A stretch of DNA of 64,000 nt. Source: Micromonospora_H sonneratiae (GTDB lineage: Bacteria > Actinomycetota > Actinomycetes > Mycobacteriales > Micromonosporaceae). This document shows, in pieces, positions 57,726 to 64,000 of the stretch. Each line of letters begins with the position of its first letter. Within the stretch, counting starts at the first letter, position 1. Position numbers and translations under genes: made by a program. The notes beneath the pieces were generated by a model that was not told the origin of the DNA, searched no databases, and was given only the letters and a program-made list of their open reading frames with translations. The stretch lies in assembly GCF_042679305.1 (NCBI RefSeq), contig NZ_JBHTMP010000020.1:49672-113671 (forward strand), read 5' to 3'.

Positions 57726-60152
57726 GTGACGCTGCGTGGACGGTTGACCACCGCCTTCCTCGTCGTCGTGCTCGGTCCCGTCCTGCTCGGTGCGATCTTC
57801 GTCAGCGGCACCCTCACGACGGTCAACCGGCACCGGTCGGAGGAGCAGCTCAATCTAGCGGCCAACGCGGTCCGTACCTCGGTCGGCGCACTGTGCCGGC
57901 AGCTACGTGCGGCGGCCGAAGCCGTCGCGGTCGTCACCGAGCCGACCGCGCGGGCCGGCATCGCCGGCCAGGTCGTCGCCCGAGGGCTGGCCGCCGGAGT
58001 GCTCATCACCGACGACCGGGGCGAGACCGCCCACCAGACCCTCGGTGCGCCGCCGCTGCCCTGGGCCGACTGCGCCGCCGCCGATCCCGGACACCAACCG
58101 GTGTCCGCCCTCGCGGTGTGGGTCGAACTACGTGACGACGGCGGAGCCGTGATCGGCTCGGTGGCCGCAGCCCAGTTGATCGACGCCGCGTTCCTGACCC
58201 GGCTTGCCGCAGCCATCGGCGTCGCCGTCACCCTGCTCAGCGACGTGGGTACGGCCGGCGGCCCGGTCACCAGCACCGAGTCGCCCGGCGTACGTGACTC
58301 CGTGGTCGCCGCAGCCGGCCGGGTCCACGGGGACGGCATCGTCGAGACCGAGAGCGGCCGGTACGTCCGACGGGTCGGTCAGGCCCCGGGGCAGCCGCTG
58401 CCGCTGGTGCTGTCCGTGCAGAGCGGCCAGGCGCAGGGCCGCTACCTTCTGCTCGTCGCGACCGTGCTGCTGGCCGGGATCCTGGCGGTGCTGGCCGCCT
58501 GGCGGCTGGCCCGGGTCACCACCCGGCCACTGGCCGAACTGGCCACCGCCGTGGCCCGGGTCGCCGCCGGAGACCTGACGGCCCGGGCACCCGTCCACGC
58601 CCCGGACGAGATAGGCCGGCTGGCCAGCACCTTCAACCGGATGACCCGGGAGACCCAGGCCTACGTCCAGGCGCTCACCACCAGCCGTGACCAGCTCCGT
58701 GGCCACCTGGCCGTCCTCGGTGACACCCTCTCCAGCACCCACGACCTGCACCGGATCCTTCAGGTGATCCTGCAGACCGCACTGGCCGCGACCGGTGCCC
58801 GGGCCGGCGTGGTGCTACTGCTCGACCAAACCACCGGCACGCTCGTCGGCCAGTGTGCCGAGGGACTCGACGAGCGCTGGCCGGCCCGTACGGAATCACC
58901 CGACCGGGGTACCGGGTCACCGGACGCGGGTACCGGGTCACCGGACGGCAGTACGGGGTCACCGGACGGCAGTACGGCGACGCCATCGGCCGGCGTCCCG
59001 TCGTCGGCCGGTACCCAGCTGTCAGCCGGCATCCCGGCGTCAACCGGCGGCCCGGCGTCAACCGTTACGCCGGCCGGTGGCGAACCGTCGACCGGCGTCG
59101 ATCCGACCGCACTGCGCATCCCGTTGGGGGTCGGACTGCTCGGCCTGGTCGCCGCCACCGGCGAGCCGCAGCGGGGTCGGGTGCACCCCGATGGCAGCCC
59201 ACTGTCCGGATTCGAGCCGCGCTGTGAGACCTATGTGGCCGTACCCTTCTCCGCCCCGGCCGGCGGGAGCGACCTGCCCTTCGTCGCACCGCTGCCCCGC
59301 TCGGGTGGCGGTGCTCCGGGGCCGACGGCCCCGGTCGCGGCGCTCGGCGTACTGGCCCTCTACGACCGGCTGGGCTCGGACGAGTTCGACGACACCGACC
59401 TGGTCACCCTGCGTACGTTCGCCGGTCATGCGGCGGTGGCCGTCGACAACGTACGGGTGCACGAGGAGGCGCAGCGGCTCTCCCTGACCGATCCGCTGAC
59501 CGGCCTGTGGAACTACCGCTACCTGAAGGAGTCGATCCGGCGGGAGGTCGAACGGGCCAGCCGGTTCGGCCGCATGCTCAGCGTCCTCGCCCTCGACCTG
59601 GACCGGTTCAAGGAGGTCAACGACACGTACGGGCATGCCGCCGGGGATGCCGTGCTGGCCGAGTTCGCCCGGCGGGTACGGGGGGCGCTGCGCGAGGTCG
59701 ACCTCGCCTTCCGGCAGGGCGGTGAGGAGTTCGTGGTGTTGCTGCCGGAGACCGATTCGCGGGGGGCCGCCACCGTCGCCGAACGCCTCGGCGCGGCCGT
59801 CCGGGACACCCCGATCGCGGTCGAACCGCACCCCGGAGCCAGCAAGGCTGCTGCCCGGTCCCGCATTCCGGTCACTGTCTCCATTGGCATAGCTGTCTTC
59901 CCCGACCACGCGACGACCGGAGCGCAGGTGCTCGACGCGGCCGACGACGCGCTGTACGCAGCCAAGGCGGCTGGTCGGGACACCTATCGGGTGGCGGTTG
60001 CCGGCCGGCGTCCGGTGGGCGAGGAGATCCCGGTCCCGGCCGGTGCCGCGACGCCCGACGACGGGTTGCCCTGGGCGGGCAAACCCCCTGGTGATCGCCC
60101 GGGCGGCGCGTCTTCCGGGCCACACCCGCCACGACAGAGCCGTGGCCGATAG
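57726..60152 (+). CDS. membrane diguanylate cyclase (HAMP-GAF-GGDEF)
   Basis: An 808-residue sensor. TM1 (7-29) and TM2 (about 239-258) flank an extracellular sensor of about 205 residues. HAMP (259-312) leads to a GAF domain (about 340-575) interrupted by a Gly/Ser/Pro/Thr-rich stretch (about 390-460) with four 7-residue repeats. The GGDEF domain (about 587-750) has G-G-E-E-F as the active site and an inhibitory I-site R-E-V-D five residues before it, so it should make c-di-GMP with feedback control. GTG 57726 is chosen (GGGGGGAAGA upstream). In this block it separates the cyclo-ligase from galU, unlike in mycobacteria. Confidence 0.92.
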   Translation: MTLRGRLTTAFLVVVLGPVLLGAIFVSGTLTTVNRHRSEEQLNLAANAVRTSVGALCRQLRAAAEAVAVVTEPTARAGIAGQVVARGLAAGVLITDDRGETAHQTLGAPPLPWADCAAADPGHQPVSALAVWVELRDDGGAVIGSVAAAQLIDAAFLTRLAAAIGVAVTLLSDVGTAGGPVTSTESPGVRDSVVAAAGRVHGDGIVETESGRYVRRVGQAPGQPLPLVLSVQSGQAQGRYLLLVATVLLAGILAVLAAWRLARVTTRPLAELATAVARVAAGDLTARAPVHAPDEIGRLASTFNRMTRETQAYVQALTTSRDQLRGHLAVLGDTLSSTHDLHRILQVILQTALAATGARAGVVLLLDQTTGTLVGQCAEGLDERWPARTESPDRGTGSPDAGTGSPDGSTGSPDGSTATPSAGVPSSAGTQLSAGIPASTGGPASTVTPAGGEPSTGVDPTALRIPLGVGLLGLVAATGEPQRGRVHPDGSPLSGFEPRCETYVAVPFSAPAGGSDLPFVAPLPRSGGGAPGPTAPVAALGVLALYDRLGSDEFDDTDLVTLRTFAGHAAVAVDNVRVHEEAQRLSLTDPLTGLWNYRYLKESIRREVERASRFGRMLSVLALDLDRFKEVNDTYGHAAGDAVLAEFARRVRGALREVDLAFRQGGEEFVVLLPETDSRGAATVAERLGAAVRDTPIAVEPHPGASKAAARSRIPVTVSIGIAVFPDHATTGAQVLDAADDALYAAKAAGRDTYRVAVAGRRPVGEEIPVPAGAATPDDGLPWAGKPPGDRPGGASSGPHPPRQSRGR
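58896..58979 (+). repeat. four 21-bp coding repeats inside the GAF domain
   Basis: Units TCACC-GGACG-...-GGG at 58896, 58917, 58938 and 58959 encode S-P-D-x-G/S-T-G/A. The period of 21 keeps the frame. Confidence 0.87.
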
Positions 60153-60155
60153 TCT
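60150..60155 (+). promoter_or_regulatory. -10 hexamer TAGTCT of a probable leaderless promoter
   Basis: It lies 6 nt before the galU ATG at 60162, overlapping the stop region of the preceding gene. Confidence 0.5.
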
Positions 60156-60161
60156 CGCGAC

Positions 60162-61115
60162 ATGTCGGATGCCTCAACGACCCAAGCCATGTCCACCTCG
60201 ACGGCTGGGCGGCGGGCGGTGAAGGCGGTCATCCCGGCCGCTGGCCTCGCTACCCGGTTCCTGCCCGCCACCAAGGCCGTACCCAAAGAGCTGCTGCCGG
60301 TGGTCGACCGGCCGGTGTTGCAGTACATCATCGAAGAGGCTGCGGCGGCGGGCATCGGTGACGTACTCCTCGTCACCGGCCGTGGAAAGACTTCGATGGT
60401 CGACCACTTCGACCGGCAGCCCTACCTCGAAGCCAGACTGGAGGAGAAGGGGGACACCGAGCGGCTGGCCGCCATCCGCCGGCCCAGCGAACTGGCCGAG
60501 ATCTACACCTGCCGGCAGGCTGAACCGCTCGGTCTGGGGCATGCCGTGTCGTACGCCGAGTCGCACGTGGGCGACGAGCCGTTCGCGGTGCTGCTCGGTG
60601 ACGAGTTCGTCGACCTGTCCGAGCCGCTGCTACCGGCCATGCTCGACATCCAGGCCCGTACGGGGGGCATCGTGCTGGCCTTCCTGGAGGTCGCGCCGGA
60701 GGAGACCAAGCGGTACGGCATCGCGTCGGTGGCACCGTCCGGAGACGGGCTCACCGATCTCGGCGAGGTGGTGAAGGTTACCGGGCTGGTGGAGAAGCCG
60801 GCACCCGCCGATGCGCCGAGCAACCTTGCCGTGATCGGCCGGTACGTGCTGCCCGCCCGGATCTTCGACGCGATCAGGCGGACCGGTCCGGGCAGCGGTG
60901 GCGAGATCCAACTCACCGACGCCATGGGGCTGCTGCTGGAGGAGGGCGTGCCGGTGCACGGCATCGTCTACCGGGGTACCCGTTACGACACCGGCATGCC
61001 GCTGGGGTACCTACAGGCCGTCGTACAGATCGCCTGCCAGCGTGAGGATCTCGGCGCGGAGTTCCGTAAGTGGCTGGGCGAGTTCGTCGGCTCCCTCTCG
61101 GGGCCCAGTACATGA
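60162..61115 (+). CDS. galU: UTP-glucose-1-phosphate uridylyltransferase
   Basis: A 317-residue enzyme making UDP-glucose from UTP and glucose-1-phosphate. Signature: I-P-A-A-G-L-A-T-R-F-L-P-A-T-K-A-V-P-K-E, with L-L-G-D-E-F, V-E-K-P and N-L-A-V-I-G-R-Y. UDP-glucose feeds glycolipids, trehalose and cell-wall polymers. It matches Rv0993, starting the galU-glp-rimJ-glpR order. Transcription appears leaderless. The 3' end carries a 24-bp-period duplication across the stop. Confidence 0.94.
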   Translation: MSDASTTQAMSTSTAGRRAVKAVIPAAGLATRFLPATKAVPKELLPVVDRPVLQYIIEEAAAAGIGDVLLVTGRGKTSMVDHFDRQPYLEARLEEKGDTERLAAIRRPSELAEIYTCRQAEPLGLGHAVSYAESHVGDEPFAVLLGDEFVDLSEPLLPAMLDIQARTGGIVLAFLEVAPEETKRYGIASVAPSGDGLTDLGEVVKVTGLVEKPAPADAPSNLAVIGRYVLPARIFDAIRRTGPGSGGEIQLTDAMGLLLEEGVPVHGIVYRGTRYDTGMPLGYLQAVVQIACQREDLGAEFRKWLGEFVGSLSGPST

Positions 61116-61142
61116 TCGTCCTCAGGGCCCAGTGCGCGATCG
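61101..61142. repeat. duplicated galU 3' end
   Basis: GGGCCCAGTACATGATCG (61101-61118) is followed by the copy GGGCCCAGTGCGCGATCG (61125-61142), 15 of 18 identical, period 24. The first includes the galU stop. Confidence 0.75.
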
Positions 61143-61202
61143 GGCAGAGCGCGAACCCACCTTCGACGGTCACAACGACACCGGTTCGGGTGAGGTGACG
61201 GT

Positions 61203-62528
61203 GTGACAGCCACGGCCGATGCCGAGGCGGCCGCCAACGAGTTGATGCCGCTCGCCGACTACCTGGGCAGTGTGCTGCGCAGGTTACGCGCGCTGCCCCC
61301 GCTCGACCTCGACCTGACCCAGGCGTACGGCAACGTGCTTGCCGAGGACATCGTCGCGCCGCACTCCTATCCGGCCTTCGACCAGGCCGCGATAGACGGG
61401 TACGCGGCCCGCTGGGAGGACATTTCCGGTGCCGGGCGGGGCGGTTACGCCCCGGCCGCCACCGCCGCCTATGGGCCGGACCGTCGGGGCGGACCACAGC
61501 CGGTGCGCCTCAATGTGGTCGGTGACCTGGGCGCGGCCAGTTGGCGGCCGGTCCGGCTGACTCCCGGCTGCTGCTTCTCGGTGGCGGCCGGCGCGCCGCT
61601 GCCGCTGGCCGCCGACGTCGTGGTGCCGGTGGAGTGGACCGACCAGGGCATGGCCGCCGTGGAGATCTTCCGCACGCCCAAACGCGGGTACGGCGTGCGC
61701 CGGGCCGGCGAGGAGCTGCCCTCGGGCACCCTGCTGGCCCGATCCGGCACGTACGTGTCACCGGCGCTGGTCGCCGTCTTCGCCGCGACCGGTATCGGCC
61801 ATGTCGTGGTACGCCCCAGCCCCCGGGTGGTGATCGTGGCGACCGGCGACGAGCTGGTCGACGTCGGTCGAGCCAGCCAGCCCGGTCAGATCGTCGATGC
61901 AAACTCCCACGCGCTCACCGCAGCCGCCGCCGAGGTGGGGGCGGTGGCCTACCGGATCGGCATCTGTGACGACGACCCCGAGGGGCTGCGGGGGCTCCTT
62001 GAGGACCAGACGTTGCGGGCCGACCTCATCATCACCACCGGTGGTACCGGCACCGGTCCCGGTGACATGGTGCGACGCATCCTGTCCCGTCGCGACGGTG
62101 GCCGGGCCGGGCCGGTGTCCTTCACCGAGGTCGCGCTCTACCCGGGGACCTCGCTCGGTTTCGGTACGGTCGGCGCGGAGGAGGTACCGGTCGTGTGCCT
62201 GCCCGGCGAGCCCGGTGCCGCGTTGATCGGTTTCGAGGTGCTGGCCCGCCCGGCGATCCAGTTGCTGGCCGGTGCCGAACCGTTCCGGCCGAGCGTGCGG
62301 GCGCATCTGTTGGAGACGGTGCGTTCACCGGTCGGACTTCGCGAATTCCGGCCGGCCCACGTCGCCGAGCGGCGTGGCGGTGGCTATACGGTGCAGCCGC
62401 TCAGCGGTGGACCGTACACACTGTCCGGGTTGGCGGAGGCCAACGGGCTGCTGGTCCTCGGCGAGCGGGTGACCACGGCGACAGCGGGATCCACCGTGGA
62501 TGTTCTACTGCTGGACCGGCGCCGGTGA
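61203..62528 (+). CDS. glp: MoeA/gephyrin-like protein, probable Glp division factor
   Basis: A 441-residue protein of the MoeA fold: domain with A-F-D-Q-A-A-I-D-G-Y-A, central molybdopterin-binding domain (V-A-T-G-D-E-L-V-D-V; I-I-T-T-G-G-T-G-T-G-P-G-D), and C-terminal domain. Catalytic loops differ from E. coli MoeA: K-P-G-K-P is Y-P-G-T-S, and P-G-N-P-V-S is P-G-E-P-G-A, so molybdate insertion is doubtful. In Corynebacterium glutamicum the gephyrin homologue Glp binds FtsZ and its membrane receptor GlpR, with galU upstream and glpR downstream, exactly the order here. GTG 61203 is preceded by GAGGTGACG. Confidence 0.87.
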   Translation: MTATADAEAAANELMPLADYLGSVLRRLRALPPLDLDLTQAYGNVLAEDIVAPHSYPAFDQAAIDGYAARWEDISGAGRGGYAPAATAAYGPDRRGGPQPVRLNVVGDLGAASWRPVRLTPGCCFSVAAGAPLPLAADVVVPVEWTDQGMAAVEIFRTPKRGYGVRRAGEELPSGTLLARSGTYVSPALVAVFAATGIGHVVVRPSPRVVIVATGDELVDVGRASQPGQIVDANSHALTAAAAEVGAVAYRIGICDDDPEGLRGLLEDQTLRADLIITTGGTGTGPGDMVRRILSRRDGGRAGPVSFTEVALYPGTSLGFGTVGAEEVPVVCLPGEPGAALIGFEVLARPAIQLLAGAEPFRPSVRAHLLETVRSPVGLREFRPAHVAERRGGGYTVQPLSGGPYTLSGLAEANGLLVLGERVTTATAGSTVDVLLLDRRR

Positions 62529-62564
62529 TCTGGACCGGCCGGCTCAGCGCGGGAAGGCGGCACG

Positions 62565-63206
62565 ATGAGACTCGGTGACCCGGTCGGTTGGCCGGTGGTG
62601 CTGACCGACGGGCCAGTTCTGTTGCGTCCGTACCGACGGTCCGACGCGGTGGCCTGGTCGGAGGTCCGGCGGGCCAACCGGGCCTGGCTGGCCCCCTGGG
62701 AGTCGTCGCCGGCTGGTCGCTGGGAGGACGTGAACTCGCCGGCCGCGTTCCGCTACGTCTACCGTGACCAGCGCCGGTCGGCCCGGCGTGGGGAGAGCAT
62801 GCCGTTCGCGGTGTGCCTGCGCGAGGACGGTCAGGAGCGGCTGGTCGGTCACCTCAACCTCGGCAACATCGTGCGGCGGGCGTTCTGTTCGGCGTACGTC
62901 GGTTACTGGGTCGACGGTCGGGTGGCCGGTCGCGGGATCATCCCCACCGCGATGGCGCTGGCGGTCGACTACGCCTTCGGGCCGGTTGGCCTGCACCGGA
63001 TAGAAGTGAACATTCGGCCAGAGAACGGACCTTCTCGGCGAGTCGTGGAGAAACTGGGCTTCCGGGAAGAGGCATACCACCCCCGGTACATGCACATCGA
63101 CGGCGCCTGGCGCGATCACATCGGATACGCGATGACCAGCGAGGAAATCGCTCCCGAAGGCGGCCTGCTGGCTCGCTGGCACCGGCTGCGGGCCACCGCC
63201 GCTTGA
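62565..63206 (+). CDS. RimJ/RimL-type GNAT acetyltransferase
   Basis: A 213-residue GNAT enzyme. Motifs: R-P-Y-R-R-S-D-A, V-G-H-L-N-L-G-N-I, acetyl-CoA loop region V-A-G-R-G-I-I-P-T-A-M-A-L-A, then H-R-I-E-V-N-I-R-P-E-N-G-P-S-R-R-V-V-E-K-L-G-F, characteristic of N-terminal protein acetyltransferases of the RimJ group. It corresponds to Rv0995 and lies between glp and glpR. GGGAAGG precedes ATG 62565. The protein target is unknown; a division protein is possible by context. Confidence 0.9.
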   Translation: MRLGDPVGWPVVLTDGPVLLRPYRRSDAVAWSEVRRANRAWLAPWESSPAGRWEDVNSPAAFRYVYRDQRRSARRGESMPFAVCLREDGQERLVGHLNLGNIVRRAFCSAYVGYWVDGRVAGRGIIPTAMALAVDYAFGPVGLHRIEVNIRPENGPSRRVVEKLGFREEAYHPRYMHIDGAWRDHIGYAMTSEEIAPEGGLLARWHRLRATAA

Positions 63207-63387
63207 TCTTTCTGCCGGTCCGTGGTCGGCGCGGCGCACGATTTTCCTGGTTGAGGGCCCGTAACCTCAAGTAACTGGAAGGTACGGCAACCAACCGAGC
63301 CGCCGCGATCTGCATGATCAGCGATCACTGCGCGAAGGTCTTCCGGGGTCGGTCGGTTGCCCGATTTGGGTGACGGGAGGGGTGAGG

Positions 63388-64000
63388 GTGCCGACCTCGG
63401 TGCTCCTCGCCGTCCTCGCCGCAGCCGGTCTGCTCGCCCTCGCGCCGGCGCTGGTTCGTCGGTACGACGCCACCGAGCGGCTGGCGGCGGAGCGGGCGCA
63501 GTCGACGGCGCGGGTGCTACAGCGCCGCCGTCGACGTCGTACCGTGCCCGGCCGGAAGCCGGTGAACCCGTCCCGTCGCGTGGTGACCCGCTGGACCGAC
63601 GGATCGTCCCCGTTGTCCGGGAGTAGCCCGCCGGTCTCCGGTGCGCCGGTCTCCGGGGCACCCGCCCCGAGATCGCGGTCCAGGGGCACGGCCAGCGGTC
63701 GACGGCCCGGTCGGCTTCGCCTGGTGTCCGGGATTACCTCCCGGGCCCGCCGCCGTCCACGCCTCTACCGTCAGGCCCCGGCGGTCTACCGGCGACGACG
63801 GGTCTTCGCCGCGCTGCTGCTGCTCAACATCGTCGAGTTGATCGGTGTGGCGGTGGTCGGTCCAGGGTTCTGGATCAGCTTCTCGGTCACCGTGACGCTG
63901 TTGGCCGTGTACGTCGTACATCTGCGCGCGCGGGCCATCGCCGAGCGCCGCCGTCGGCGGGCGCGGGCCCGGGAGGCGGCCTGGCTGGCCGCCCGTCAGG
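63388..64000 (+). CDS. glpR: GlpR/SepX-type membrane protein (truncated by window edge)
   Basis: 204 codons visible before the window ends. A short N-terminal helix (S-V-L-L-A-V-L-A-A-A-G-L-L-A-L) is followed by a basic linker (R-R-R-R-R-R; R-R-P-R-L-Y), then two membrane helices (V-F-A-A-L-L-L-L-N-I-V-E-L and V-T-V-T-L-L-A-V-Y-V-V) and another Arg-rich stretch. This pattern and its place after galU-glp-GNAT match the Glp receptor GlpR of Corynebacterium and SepX of Streptomyces, which act in cell division. GTG 63388 has GGGAGG at 7-nt spacing. The C-terminus is outside the window. Confidence 0.8.
   Translation, partial: MPTSVLLAVLAAAGLLALAPALVRRYDATERLAAERAQSTARVLQRRRRRRTVPGRKPVNPSRRVVTRWTDGSSPLSGSSPPVSGAPVSGAPAPRSRSRGTASGRRPGRLRLVSGITSRARRRPRLYRQAPAVYRRRRVFAALLLLNIVELIGVAVVGPGFWISFSVTVTLLAVYVVHLRARAIAERRRRRARAREAAWLAARQ

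Noticed and set aside
62512..62545. Possible 3'-end duplication at the glp stop
   Set aside because: Only CTGGACCGGC (10 bp) is repeated, too short in this GC-rich context to separate from chance.
1..64000. Defence islands, prophage, insertion sequences or a biosynthetic cluster
   Set aside because: No transposase, integrase, restriction, toxin-antitoxin, NRPS/PKS or CRISPR features were seen; gene content is core-like.

Overview
The window is very GC-rich, uses many GTG starts, and carries protein families typical of filamentous Actinobacteria: SigE-family ECF sigma factor, PaaX regulator, KorAB, FolP2, GlpR/SepX-type membrane protein, MpaB oxygenase and three DUF4190 proteins. Gene content and codon use suggest the Micromonosporaceae (Micromonospora or a close relative). 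That placement is inference from content, not a database match. About 65 protein genes are supported. I found no rRNA, tRNA, CRISPR array, prophage or intact insertion sequence; this reads as ordinary chromosome.

Layout. 1-10.3 kb: secreted and envelope functions (ExeM/NucH nuclease cut by the window edge, double-GNAT protein, lytic transglycosylase, FmdB protein, cyclase-ATPase regulator, family-10-like glycosidase, K+ channel). 10.4-14 kb: korAB for ferredoxin-dependent 2-oxoacid oxidation, facing a lone nuoA. 14-27.8 kb: a block whose order recalls Mycobacterium tuberculosis Rv1207-Rv1232: folP2, DivIVA-like protein, tag, DUF3117, O-methyltransferase, htrA, tatB, mrp, DUF1003 and MgtE-N/CBS. 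The gpgS, glgA, glgC and sigE/rseA of that block are absent, while enoyl-CoA hydratase/PaaX and leucyl aminopeptidase are inserted. 28-34 kb: HAD hydrolase, a two-component system with an orphan TAXI binding protein, a truncated WhiA-like protein and CutA. 34.3-44.7 kb: acyl-CoA metabolism (malyl-CoA-lyase-like protein, SDR, acyl-CoA dehydrogenase, MaoC hydratase) interleaved with DUF4190 membrane proteins, an MBL hydrolase/ArsR pair, a radical SAM protein behind an SOS-like box, and thioredoxin. Three of the CoA-gene promoters share a motif. 44.8-51.9 kb: TrmH methyltransferase, a roughly 1 kb gene-poor stretch with a 51-bp minisatellite, tiny genes, PH-domain protein, ECF sigma and its coupled membrane partner, PHP phosphatase and MarC. 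52-64 kb: RecB-like nuclease, MpaB, Fur, DUF2231, then a block matching the order Rv0991c-Rv0996: FmdB, 5-formyl-THF cyclo-ligase, (diguanylate cyclase), galU, glp, rimJ-like GNAT and glpR. In Corynebacterium the Glp/GlpR pair is a division module that binds FtsZ.

Two window-wide patterns stand out. Several genes have a short tandem duplication of their own 3' end that spans the stop codon. Several genes also look leaderless, with a TAnnnT hexamer 6-7 nt before the start codon.
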